NCBI RefSeq assembly: GCF_030930995.1
Contig: NZ_CP133217.1
Location: 248,001 to 312,000, forward strand
Origin: Thiothrix subterranea
GTDB taxonomy: Bacteria; Pseudomonadota; Gammaproteobacteria; Thiotrichales; Thiotrichaceae
Reading direction: 5' to 3'
Length of the DNA: 64,000 nucleotides
A model generated the notes under the pieces. That model was not told where the DNA came from. It saw nothing but the letters and a program-made list of their open reading frames with translations, and ran no database searches. Shown here piece after piece: positions 26,052-34,012 of this stretch. The first letter of the stretch is position 1. Each line of letters begins with the position of its first letter. The translations under genes were made by a program, and so were the position numbers.

Positions 26052-26243
26052 ATGTTCAAGTTTGCCGTCACACTCACTTTATCACTGACCGTTTTTGCTG
26101 CGGTTGCAAGCTCTGATCAACTCGCATCGGCTTCCGCTACCAAGAGCATTGTTCAAGTTATTGTTCAAAATGAGGCGATTGCACCGGGGTTGTGCCGCCT
26201 GCATTTTGAAGATGCCAGCACCAAAGACGTTGCTTGCAAGTAA
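26052..26243 (+). CDS. Tiny exported protein, copy 1
   Basis: 63 residues with a signal peptide (about 1-19, cleavage near VAS). The mature part of about 43 residues ends with LCRLHFEDASTKDVAC and a final Lys. The same block occurs in the protein encoded at 26508. Two Cys could form a disulfide. No family is recognised. It is followed by a strong terminator, so it is a single-gene unit. Confidence 0.65.
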   Translation: MFKFAVTLTLSLTVFAAVASSDQLASASATKSIVQVIVQNEAIAPGLCRLHFEDASTKDVACK

Positions 26244-26271
26244 ACCAACACCGCGTCAACACGGTTTTTGT

Positions 26272-26326
26272 ATCCCCGCTTTACCTCTCTGATCGACTCC
26301 TGAGAGGGGGCGGGGATTATTTTTTC
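26272..26326 (+). terminator. Two-part hairpin terminator after the first tiny protein
   Basis: The outer stem is ATCCCCGC (26272-26279) with GCGGGGAT (26310-26317), the inner stem CCTCTC with GAGAGG, followed by a T-rich tail. Confidence 0.85.
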
Positions 26327-26507
26327 CAGCGCCCACATCATCATTTCTCTCTCGTTATTCCCCAAAAAAATCCACTGAATTTTATTTAAAATAACGTGTT
26401 TATTATCACATAATTTACACAATAACTTGATCATAATTCATCTCAAGCAGCCAAGAGTATTGATTACCAACGACTGCGGGGCTTCACGAATCAAAAGGGG
26501 TTTTGTT

Positions 26508-26732
26508 ATGTTCAAAGTAATTGTAGCAGCTGTTTTATTCATGGCTGCATCCGCCAGCATCGCTGACACCACAACCACATCTGTTGACGTTGCCAGCAGC
26601 ACCAAAATTCCGGTCATTATCAAAAATGAACCGATTGATGCCACCATGTGCCGTTTGCACTTTGAAGATGGCAGCCAAAAAGAAGTGGCGTGCGTCAATG
26701 CTACCGAGGCACTTCACGCCATTCCCCGCTGA
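26508..26732 (+). CDS. Tiny exported protein, copy 2
   Basis: 74 residues from the ATG at 26508. The signal peptide covers about 1-20 (ends SIAD). The mature part has [29 protein letters not shown], very like copy 1 at 26052, then an 11-residue tail. The 3' end overlaps the convergent pseudouridine synthase gene by 32 nt. Function unknown. Confidence 0.65.
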   Translation: MFKVIVAAVLFMAASASIADTTTTSVDVASSTKIPVIIKNEPIDATMCRLHFEDGSQKEVACVNATEALHAIPR

Positions 26733-27243
26733 TCAGGTCATCCAATGTCCATTGCCCAATTCGGTATCGAATCAAGCGCAAAGTAGGAAAGCCAATCGCG
26801 GCGGTCATGCGCCGTACTTGCCGGTTACGCCCTTCACTGATGGTAATTTCCAACCACGTATCAGGAATGCTTTGGCGCACCCGAATCGGCGGTACACGCG
26901 CCCACAAACCGGGCGGCTCAGCCATGACGCGCACTTCTGCCGGGCGAGTCATGCCATCTTTCAAGCGAATGCCTTGGCGTAAGGGCTGCAAATCGGTATC
27001 GGTTGGCGTACCTTCGACTTGCACCCAATAGGTTTTGCTGGTTTTGTGTTTAGGGTCGGCAATGCGGTGTTGCAAACTGCCATCATCGGTTAGCAGCAGC
27101 AAGCCTTCGCTATCGCGATCAAGACGCCCGGCGGTGTAGACATCCGGCACGGGAATGTAGTCGGCGAGTGTCGCCCTGCCTTCCTGATCGGTAAATTGGC
27201 AGAGTACGTCAAACGGTTTGTTGAATAAAATAATGCGGGGCAT
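26701..27243 (-). CDS. rluE: RluE-type 23S rRNA pseudouridine synthase
   Basis: 180 residues, the usual size of the short RluE type without an S4 domain. The catalytic motif [18 protein letters not shown] contains the Asp nucleophile. [19 protein letters not shown] and [14 protein letters not shown] are conserved in the family. It converts a specific uridine in 23S rRNA to pseudouridine. RluE is preferred over RluB or RluF because of the short length and lack of an N-terminal RNA-binding domain. Confidence 0.85.
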   Translation of the reverse strand: MPRIILFNKPFDVLCQFTDQEGRATLADYIPVPDVYTAGRLDRDSEGLLLLTDDGSLQHRIADPKHKTSKTYWVQVEGTPTDTDLQPLRQGIRLKDGMTRPAEVRVMAEPPGLWARVPPIRVRQSIPDTWLEITISEGRNRQVRRMTAAIGFPTLRLIRYRIGQWTLDDLISGEWREVPR

Positions 27244-27314
27244 AACAACACTGGTGAATCCATGACGCCAGTATCATACCAACATTATGCCCCGCCTGCC
27301 CCCTTTGCCCTTCC

Positions 27315-27884
27315 TTATCCTTGGTGATGCAAGGCTTGCATGACTTGCTTATTGCGAATTTCCAGCCTGACTTTGCCATCACCTAAATCTTTGAGCGTGG
27401 CTTCGTCGGTCTCGCGCTGCCACAACACCCCCGTGGCTTTTGCCTCATCGGGCTTGCCAAACAGATTCAGAATTTTTTTGCCGTGCGCGTCGTACAAGGC
27501 TTCGTAATCGCCGCTCGTATTCAGTTGCAATTCCAAACTGCATAACTGGTCTTCCACAAACACGGCTTTGAAGAAACCGAGTGGCTCATCCCATAATTTG
27601 CCGACAGTGCCATTGGTTGGCGTGGCGGTGCATTCTTCCAAGCGGTAGGCTTTGCGTTTGTCGCCTAGGCCGGTTTTGCCGGGTTTGCATTGCATCGGCT
27701 GATCGAGCAACGCCTGCAATTGCTTGGCTGCCTCTGGGCGTTTTTCGCCTAGCTTCACGGTATCCAAGCCGTAACGGTCAATCGAGGTATCATCGGGTGC
27801 GGATAGCATGTCTTGTTCCAGCCGCTCACATCCCGCTAAGGCGAACAAGAGCAACGCTGACACACAGTAATGAATTATTTTCAC
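27315..27884 (-). CDS. Lipoprotein of unknown function
   Basis: 189 residues from a GTG at 27884 (MKIIHYCVSALLLFALAGC), chosen because GAGG lies just upstream; an ATG at 27896 would add four residues but has no ribosome-binding site. The lipobox is LFALAGC. The mature domain has four further Cys in the middle part (MQCKPGKTG, LEECTAT, QLCSLEL) and a likely mixed alpha/beta fold. No family is recognised. It is divergent from feoA. Confidence 0.7.
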   Translation of the reverse strand: MKIIHYCVSALLLFALAGCERLEQDMLSAPDDTSIDRYGLDTVKLGEKRPEAAKQLQALLDQPMQCKPGKTGLGDKRKAYRLEECTATPTNGTVGKLWDEPLGFFKAVFVEDQLCSLELQLNTSGDYEALYDAHGKKILNLFGKPDEAKATGVLWQRETDEATLKDLGDGKVRLEIRNKQVMQALHHQG

Positions 27885-27915
27885 AGTAGCCCTCATAAGC
27901 TGTGGCGGAAAAATA

Positions 27916-27940
27916 CCTCCCCGCCTAATGTTCGGGGAGG
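27916..27940. other. Perfect hairpin in the region between the lipoprotein gene and feoA
   Basis: CCTCCCCG (27916-27923) and CGGGGAGG (27933-27940) form an 8-bp perfect stem with a 9-nt loop. On the - strand it is followed by TATTTTT, so it could attenuate transcription into the lipoprotein gene or stop readthrough. Confidence 0.45.
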
Positions 27941-28057
27941 AAGATTGTCGGAGGAGTCCACGACTTGATACCAGCGTATCAATGCCTGTATCACCGATTA
28001 TGACCGATGATTATTTAAAATGTTCAACGCAACTTGAATATTAAGAAAATGTGATAT

Positions 28058-28076
28058 AAATTTGAGAATCATTTTC
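28058..28076. promoter_or_regulatory. Candidate Fur box upstream of feoA
   Basis: AAATTTGAGAATCATTTTC matches 13 of 19 positions of the Fur consensus GATAATGATAATCATTATC, with an exact GA-AATCATT core. It lies 20 nt before the feoA start in an AT-rich region, the expected place for iron-dependent repression of feoABC. Confidence 0.6.
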
Positions 28077-28095
28077 AGATGCAGGTAGCCAGCGC

Positions 28096-28335
28096 ATGAG
28101 CTTAGCCGATGCCCAACCTCTCTCGACCTTGACGGAAAACCATTCCGCCCACATCCACGTCATCCAAACCGACAATGCCACACGCATCCGTTTATTAGGC
28201 ATGGGTCTTGGCAAAGGTTCACGCATCGACGTATTGCGCAACCGCAATGGCGATATTGTCTTGGGCAATGGTAACAATCGCATCAGCCTTGGGCGTACTA
28301 TTACCGATCACATTATGGTTCACGTGCAGGAGTAA
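28096..28335 (+). CDS. feoA: Ferrous iron transport protein A
   Basis: 79 residues forming one SH3-like FeoA domain (RIRLLGMGLGKGSRIDVLRNRNGDIVLGNGNNRISLGRTITDHIMV). It is a cytoplasmic partner of FeoB. It starts the feoABC operon and ends 3 nt before feoB. A Fur-like box lies upstream. Confidence 0.93.
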   Translation: MSLADAQPLSTLTENHSAHIHVIQTDNATRIRLLGMGLGKGSRIDVLRNRNGDIVLGNGNNRISLGRTITDHIMVHVQE

Positions 28336-28338
28336 GCC

Positions 28339-30645
28339 ATGGCGCAGGAATGTTGTAACGCCAACGAAAAACGGTGTCCCCGAAACGCCCTGCATCGTGA
28401 AGTTGCCTTGCTCGGCAACCCCAATGCGGGCAAAACCACGCTATTCAATTTGCTCACTGGCGCACGCCAACGCACCGGCAACTGGCCGGGTGTCACTGTT
28501 GAACGCAAGGAAGGCCAGTGCCGTTTGCTCAACGAAGATTTAAACGTCGTTGACCTCCCCGGCACGTATTCACTCGATTACAGCGACACCTCGGCGGATG
28601 AACTGGTGGCGCGTCAGTTTGTGCAGCAACACCCGGATTACTTGTACATCAATATTGTGGATGCCAGCACGCTGGAGCGCGGCTTATACCTCACGCTGCA
28701 ATTGCGCGAGTTGAATGTGCCGATGATCGTATTGCTCAATATGATGGATGTAGCCGAACGGCGCGGCAGAAAAATTGACGTGCAAGCCTTACACGAGCGG
28801 CTGGGTTGTCCGGTGATTCCCGTTTCGCTGCGCCAAGACAAAGATTTGCACCCGGTTCATCACGCGATTTGCCACTACATTCCCAGTTATTCCACCCTGC
28901 ATTTTGACATTGCCTATCATGCAAGTGTTGAAAACGCGCTGCAACAGTTGCAAACGCAAGGCATGTCACGGGTTGACGCGCTGTTAGCCTTGCAAACCCA
29001 GCAGACCACGCCAGAAATTGCGCCCCTGCATCAACAAATAGTAGCGGAAACACACGAGGAACTCGATTTTTTGCTGGCAGATGCCCGCTTTGATCTGGCA
29101 ACCCGCATTGCGCAAGACGTGACGCAAGAACGCGGTAAAATCAGCCGCACCCTTTCCGATAAAGTCGACCGCTGGGTGCTGGGTAATTGGACAGGTGTTC
29201 CCATTTTCTTGGTCATGATGTACCTGTTGTTTCTGTTCAGTATCCACCTTGGTGGCGCATTCATTGATTTCTTTGACCTCAGTGCGCAAACCTTGGCAGT
29301 CGATGGGGTACGGCATCTTTTGAGCAGCATTAGCACGCCCGAATGGTTGATTACCCTACTGGCGGATGGCTTAGGTGGTGGCTTGCAAGTGGTGGCAACC
29401 TTTATCCCAATTATTGCGGCACTGTATCTATTTTTGACCTTGCTGGAAGAATCCGGTTACATGGCACGCGCCGCCTTCGTCATGGATCAGTTTATGCGCA
29501 AGCTGGGCGTATCCGGCAAAGCATTCGTGCCACTGATTGTGGGCTTTGGTTGCAATGTCCCCGCTATCATGGCGACTCGTACTTTGGATAGCCCACGCGA
29601 GCGTATCCTCACCGTGTTAATGGCACCGTTCATGTCATGCGGCGCACGCTTAGCCGTTTATGCCTTATTTGCGGCAGCCTTTTTCCAGAGTGGTGGGCAA
29701 AATATTGTGTTTCTGCTGTACTTAATCGGGATTGGCTTTGCGATTCTCACCGGCTTGATTATGCGTAAAACCTTGCTACAAGGCGGCGCTGATCATTTCG
29801 TGATGGAAATGCCAACCTACCAAGTACCGGGTTTACGCAATATTTTGATCAATACGTGGAATAAGTTACGCGGCTTTATTGTTGGCGCGGGCAAACTGAT
29901 TGTCATGGTGGTCATGGTGATTAACGTGGTCAACAGCTTGGGCACTGACGGCAGTTTCGGCAACCAAAATACCGAAAAGTCGGTGTTGAGTGCTGCGGCT
30001 AAAACCATAACGCCGGTATTTGCACCAATGGGGATTCAGCAAGACAATTGGCCTGCCACCGTTGGCATTGTTAGTGGCTTGCTGGCAAAAGAAGTGGTTG
30101 TCGGCACATTGGATGCGTTGTACAGCCAGATGAATACTGGCGCGGAACTTGCGCCCGAAACCGCGCCCGTTTTCAGTGTCAGCGCGGGTTTGCAAGATGC
30201 CTTGGCAACCATTCCCACCAACCTAGCCGAGGCGCTGGCGAATGTGGGCGACCCCTTGGGTTTTGGGACGATTGATGCCGAACCCGAAGTCAGCAGTGCC
30301 ACATTTATTGCGATGAATCAGCATTTTGATGGCAAAATCGGGGCGTTTGCTTATTTGCTGTTCATCCTCATGTATTTTCCGTGCGTGGCGGCGACGGGCG
30401 CGATGTACCGCGAAGTTGGGGCGCGTTGGGCATTATTGGGTGTCACTTGGAGCACCGGCTTGGGCTACGGGGCGGCAACGGTGTTTTACCAAACTGCAAC
30501 CTTCAGCCAACACCCCACGCAATCATTGTTGTGGGTAACAGCGGTGCTTAGTGCGTTTGCAGCGGCGGTGTATGCTTTTTATCGAGTGGGGAACAAACCA
30601 GATGCTATTAGGGGAAATTCGCGATTACCTGCAACAGCGCGGTAG
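28339..30645 (+). CDS. feoB: Ferrous iron transport protein B
   Basis: 768 residues. The N-terminal G domain has G1 GNPNAGKTT (about 28-36), a G2 loop GVTVERKEG, G3 DLPGTYSL and G4 NMMD. A helical GDI-like region follows, then a membrane domain with the Gate motifs (GCNVPAIMATRTL; the later MAPFMSCGARLAVYALF) and about ten helices. AGGAG lies before the ATG. It imports ferrous iron through the inner membrane. Its last 44 nt overlap feoC. Confidence 0.95.
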   Translation: MAQECCNANEKRCPRNALHREVALLGNPNAGKTTLFNLLTGARQRTGNWPGVTVERKEGQCRLLNEDLNVVDLPGTYSLDYSDTSADELVARQFVQQHPDYLYINIVDASTLERGLYLTLQLRELNVPMIVLLNMMDVAERRGRKIDVQALHERLGCPVIPVSLRQDKDLHPVHHAICHYIPSYSTLHFDIAYHASVENALQQLQTQGMSRVDALLALQTQQTTPEIAPLHQQIVAETHEELDFLLADARFDLATRIAQDVTQERGKISRTLSDKVDRWVLGNWTGVPIFLVMMYLLFLFSIHLGGAFIDFFDLSAQTLAVDGVRHLLSSISTPEWLITLLADGLGGGLQVVATFIPIIAALYLFLTLLEESGYMARAAFVMDQFMRKLGVSGKAFVPLIVGFGCNVPAIMATRTLDSPRERILTVLMAPFMSCGARLAVYALFAAAFFQSGGQNIVFLLYLIGIGFAILTGLIMRKTLLQGGADHFVMEMPTYQVPGLRNILINTWNKLRGFIVGAGKLIVMVVMVINVVNSLGTDGSFGNQNTEKSVLSAAAKTITPVFAPMGIQQDNWPATVGIVSGLLAKEVVVGTLDALYSQMNTGAELAPETAPVFSVSAGLQDALATIPTNLAEALANVGDPLGFGTIDAEPEVSSATFIAMNQHFDGKIGAFAYLLFILMYFPCVAATGAMYREVGARWALLGVTWSTGLGYGAATVFYQTATFSQHPTQSLLWVTAVLSAFAAAVYAFYRVGNKPDAIRGNSRLPATAR

Positions 30646-30868
30646 CGCTAGTTTGACGGAAGTTGCTACCCATTTTGACATTGCGGCGGATACGGCGCGT
30701 TTTGCCCTGCACTATTGGCAACGTAAAGGCAAAATTCGCGAACAAGCAGCGGGTACTTGTAGCAGTGGCGGCTGTGGCTCAAACAGTTGTGGCGGCACTA
30801 AAGCCGCCACACACTACGAGTGGGTGAAGCGCGATGTGCCGCTCCACTGGTTTCCTGCCCGCTCTTAA
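30602..30868 (+). CDS. feoC: FeoC-like protein
   Basis: 88 residues from the ATG at 30602, inside the end of feoB. The N-terminal winged helix (LGEIRDYLQQRGSASLTEVATHFDIAADTARFALHYWQRKGKIRE) is followed by three Cys spaced C-x4-C-x4-C (53, 58, 63) in a Ser/Gly-rich wing, the iron-sulfur or redox-sensing loop of FeoC. The family stabilises or regulates FeoB. The stop codon overlaps that of the convergent lipoprotein gene. Confidence 0.88.
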   Translation: MLLGEIRDYLQQRGSASLTEVATHFDIAADTARFALHYWQRKGKIREQAAGTCSSGGCGSNSCGGTKAATHYEWVKRDVPLHWFPARS

Positions 30869-31734
30869 TCAGCGATCAAACGGATGTGGTCATTGATCTG
30901 ATCAACCATGTTATGCGCTTTAATTTGACCGTTTGCCAATTTATTAGAGAAGCTTACCGCTTCGCGTTGCGACGGCGCCCCAGCAACTGCGGTAGCAGAC
31001 CAATATGCATACACAAACGGACGACCATCGGTATCGCTACCATCGAATGCAGTACTGCCCAAATCACTGTAAATATAAGGTGCAGTGGTCTTGCTAGTAT
31101 CCAGCAATCCTAACAATTCAGCCGATGTAGGTAAGCGCCAAGTTGTTTTGTTACACAAGCCTTTGCCAGTATTCATCGCATTCACAGCCTTGACATAAGC
31201 GTCTGTATTACACTTGGTCAATGCGGAACCCACACCCGAACATGCACTTGTCGCTACAGTCGCATTGGAAATGGCAGGCGTACCAGCGGTGGAGCCGACA
31301 TTAACACCCCAGAAGTAACCGTAATCGACATCACGGAAATCAGATTTTGCTACATCAGCAGCATTGGTTTTTACTTCCCAGAACTTCTTGGTTTGAGAGT
31401 CCTGAACACAACCGATCGTTTGAACGCCATCTGCCACGTAAGCAGCACCTGTGAGATTTAGCTTAGTAAATGTTTTCGCCGCAGGCGTTGTGGGAGTAGT
31501 CGTAATCGGCGTTGTAGGGGGAGTCGTAACAGGAGTAGTTACAACTGGTGTTGTTGGAGTAGTTACAACTGGTGTTGTTGGAGTAGTTGTAATCGGTATT
31601 GTATCAGCCGTTGCCGCCGTGCCACCGCCGCCGCCACAAGCAGTCAGTAGAGAAGCGGAAAGTGCGACTGCCAAGAAAAGCCCACTTTTCTTATAAAAAT
31701 TAACGTTAGATTGTACTGTTGTTAGCTTAGTCAT
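30865..31734 (-). CDS. DUF1566 (Lcl-type) lipoprotein, copy 1
   Basis: 289 residues. The lipobox is LLTACGGGGG. A linker of about 40 residues made of Thr, Pro and Val repeats (TTPTTPVVTTPTTP type) leads to a DUF1566 domain: IGCVQDSQTKKFWEVKT, WRLPTSAELLGLLD, YWSATAV and the end DQINDHIRLIAD. This domain occurs in Legionella collagen-like protein and other surface proteins. It is probably exposed from a membrane; the ligand is unknown. A paralogue lies 185 nt upstream. Confidence 0.8.
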   Translation of the reverse strand: MTKLTTVQSNVNFYKKSGLFLAVALSASLLTACGGGGGTAATADTIPITTTPTTPVVTTPTTPVVTTPVTTPPTTPITTTPTTPAAKTFTKLNLTGAAYVADGVQTIGCVQDSQTKKFWEVKTNAADVAKSDFRDVDYGYFWGVNVGSTAGTPAISNATVATSACSGVGSALTKCNTDAYVKAVNAMNTGKGLCNKTTWRLPTSAELLGLLDTSKTTAPYIYSDLGSTAFDGSDTDGRPFVYAYWSATAVAGAPSQREAVSFSNKLANGQIKAHNMVDQINDHIRLIAD

Positions 31735-31882
31735 TATCCTGCCCTATAAGATGATTAGTCGATGAGTTACATTTAATAGATAACAATAATATTTATAGCA
31801 TAGTATAGAAGAAAAGCAGATTTTTTTGATATATGCGTAATAATTTTTATGATAAGTGGTGGACAGGGCGACAACATGTAGA

Positions 31883-31902
31883 GCGAAGGGAAGCCCCTTC
31901 GC
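31883..31902. other. Perfect hairpin between the two DUF1566 genes
   Basis: GCGAAGGG (31883-31890) pairs with CCCTTCGC (31895-31902) around a 4-nt loop, 17 nt after the stop of DUF1566 copy 2 on the - strand. It has no T-run, so it may be an RNA-stability element or inefficient terminator. Confidence 0.45.
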
Positions 31903-31918
31903 CCTTACTTAAAGCATA

Positions 31919-32725
31919 TTATTCACAAATCAAGCGAATGTGACCAGCGAGATCTGACCCAACCGCCGGAGCCATTCCCAATAAACTAATCGCATCAACG
32001 CTGCTGCCAGCGGGAATTGAAACACCGTAAGCAACTTGGCGTGCATCACCAGAGTTAAAGTAGAAACCATCAGCCACAATATCAGGGAAGAAAGCAGCCG
32101 GTGGCATATAACCCGTAACCGTGCTTGTCACTTTGCCAGCAGTGGTTGGCACACCCGCAACAACAGGTGTTAAGAATGCGTCAGGAAAGCTCAGATAAAT
32201 CAATTCTGGATGCGTGGGCAAACGGCAAGTCCGGGCAGTGCCGCAAGGAGGAGCTGCCGCTGCATTCACTGCTGCAACATAAACATCAGGCGAACATGCC
32301 GTTAATGTGTCACCGCACGCACCGGCTGCACCTGTTTTCGCATAAGTCCAGTCCTTATCACGCAAACCAGCATCGTCAGTTTTGACTTCCCAGAAATTAC
32401 CAAGCAGCTTGTCTTGCACACATGACCACGATGTTGCAGAGTCATCCAGCAAAGAACCGGTGCTATCAAACTTGCAGAAACGGGGATCAGCACATTTGGC
32501 GGCGGCTGGTGGTACTACCGGTGTAACGGGTGGTGTAACTACTGCTGGAGGATCAACAGGCGCAGGTGCAGGAACAGTAGGGCTAACCGCATTATTTGCA
32601 CTGCTTGCATCACAATCGCCGTCACAATCACACGCACTCAGTAGGGATGCACACAAAACCATCGCCAACACCAGGCCACTTTTTTTAATTACTGGGATTT
32701 CTTTGGGAGCAAAAACTTCTGGCAT
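31919..32725 (-). CDS. DUF1566 (Lcl-type) lipoprotein, copy 2
   Basis: 268 residues with AGGATA before the ATG. The lipobox is LLSACDCDGDC, so extra Cys lie next to the lipidated one. A Pro/Val/Ala linker of about 30 residues replaces the Thr/Pro linker of copy 1. The domain has WSCVQDKLLGNFWEVKTDD, CRLPTHPELIYLSF and a C-terminal GHIRLICE. It has more Cys than copy 1, so extra disulfides are likely. The function is unknown. Confidence 0.78.
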   Translation of the reverse strand: MPEVFAPKEIPVIKKSGLVLAMVLCASLLSACDCDGDCDASSANNAVSPTVPAPAPVDPPAVVTPPVTPVVPPAAAKCADPRFCKFDSTGSLLDDSATSWSCVQDKLLGNFWEVKTDDAGLRDKDWTYAKTGAAGACGDTLTACSPDVYVAAVNAAAAPPCGTARTCRLPTHPELIYLSFPDAFLTPVVAGVPTTAGKVTSTVTGYMPPAAFFPDIVADGFYFNSGDARQVAYGVSIPAGSSVDAISLLGMAPAVGSDLAGHIRLICE

Positions 32726-32956
32726 AACTATTATCCTAATATATTCTAAACAAAGAAATTTCAGCCATAATCATTCAGGCTAAAAAAGGTTATAGCACAG
32801 CCCAGAAAAATCGCTGGCACATTTTCATCGCAGCGATACACATCAGATTAAATATCAATTAAAAACAATAAGATAATGATTGGTCAAAAACAAAACAGTC
32901 GCCAAAAATCAGGCAAAGCTATTGATTAAAATAATTGAGTTATTTGAGTGGTCTTG

Positions 32957-34012
32957 CTACTTTTTACTCAATACCTGCCGAAAACCCACCGTATCGGCTG
33001 TTTCAAACCCTTGGTCAGTTCGCCAAATAAAATAAGCATTAATGCCGTGTGTGTCAGCAAATGTTTTGCCCTGCTGTTCGCCCAAGGCCATTAACAATGT
33101 CGCATAAGCGTCTGCCAACGTTGCATCCGCCGCCACTACCGATACCGATGCAAGATTATGCGTCACCGGAGAGCCTGTTGCCGGATTCACGGTATGCGAG
33201 TAGCGTTTGCCACCCTCGACAAAAAAGTTGCGATAATCGCCAGAAGTCGCCAAACCCGCCTCTTGCAAATTCACACCCCGCTGAATCACCCGCCCCTCTT
33301 CCACCGGCTTTTCAATCGCAATGTGCCACGCATCCCCACGCGGACTCAAGCCACGGGTGCGTACTTCTCCCGCAATTTCCACCATGTAATCACGCACGCC
33401 CAACGCCTCAAGGTAGCGCCCTGCTTGATCAGCCGCGAAGCCGTCCGCTACTGAAGCAAGATTTACCAGAATATCCGCTTGCGACTTGCGTAAGGCGGGT
33501 GGCTCAAGACGTACTTGCAATTTTTGATAGCCCACTTTTGCTCGCGCAGCATCAATAGCCGTCTGCTCAGGCACGGCTGTTACACCGGTGTGTGAATTAA
33601 ATCCCCATAATTTGATCAACGGCCCGACGGTTACATCGTATACGCCGTTACTTTGCTGACTGAGTTGCAACGTTAGCTCAACCAACTGCGCCAATTCTGG
33701 GGCAACGGCAAACCAGTCCGTTCCTTGATAACGGTTAAATTGCGCCAATACCGAGGTTTCATCCCACGTTGCCAACCATTGGTTAGTTTGTGCGAAAGTC
33801 TGATTTAAGCCCGCCTGTAATTCAGCCTGATTGAGGGTAGCGGGCGGATGCGTGAGAGTGACGTGCCACAGTGCCGTGCCCTGCATTCCTTCCAGATACC
33901 ATGCAGGGCTACGTTGCTCACATGCCGCAAGCAATAGCAATACGCTTAGGCATAGCGCTCTAAGCAGACTTAGGTTTCTGATTTTCACCGGAAGGGCTGG
34001 TAAAACGGTCAT
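32957..34012 (-). CDS. apbE: FAD:protein FMN transferase (ApbE)
   Basis: 351 residues with a lipobox (LLLLAAC). The family core is clear: WDETSVLAQFNRYQGTDWF, VDVTVGPLIKLWGF-type segment, LVNLASVADGFAADQAGRYLEALGVRDYMVEIAGEVRTRG, and HTVNPATGSPV. It attaches FMN to Thr residues of exported flavoproteins in the periplasm. The gene start overlaps the GTPase gene by 53 nt; a GTG at 33988 would give a shorter signal peptide. It is the last gene of the eight-gene cluster; no Rnf or Nqr target is nearby. Confidence 0.92.
   Translation of the reverse strand: MTVLPALPVKIRNLSLLRALCLSVLLLLAACEQRSPAWYLEGMQGTALWHVTLTHPPATLNQAELQAGLNQTFAQTNQWLATWDETSVLAQFNRYQGTDWFAVAPELAQLVELTLQLSQQSNGVYDVTVGPLIKLWGFNSHTGVTAVPEQTAIDAARAKVGYQKLQVRLEPPALRKSQADILVNLASVADGFAADQAGRYLEALGVRDYMVEIAGEVRTRGLSPRGDAWHIAIEKPVEEGRVIQRGVNLQEAGLATSGDYRNFFVEGGKRYSHTVNPATGSPVTHNLASVSVVAADATLADAYATLLMALGEQQGKTFADTHGINAYFIWRTDQGFETADTVGFRQVLSKK

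Noticed and set aside
33960-34012. Possible fusion or frameshift between the GTPase and ApbE genes
   Set aside because: Both proteins are complete with their own ends; the overlap of 53 nt is in different frames and is compatible with coupled genes.
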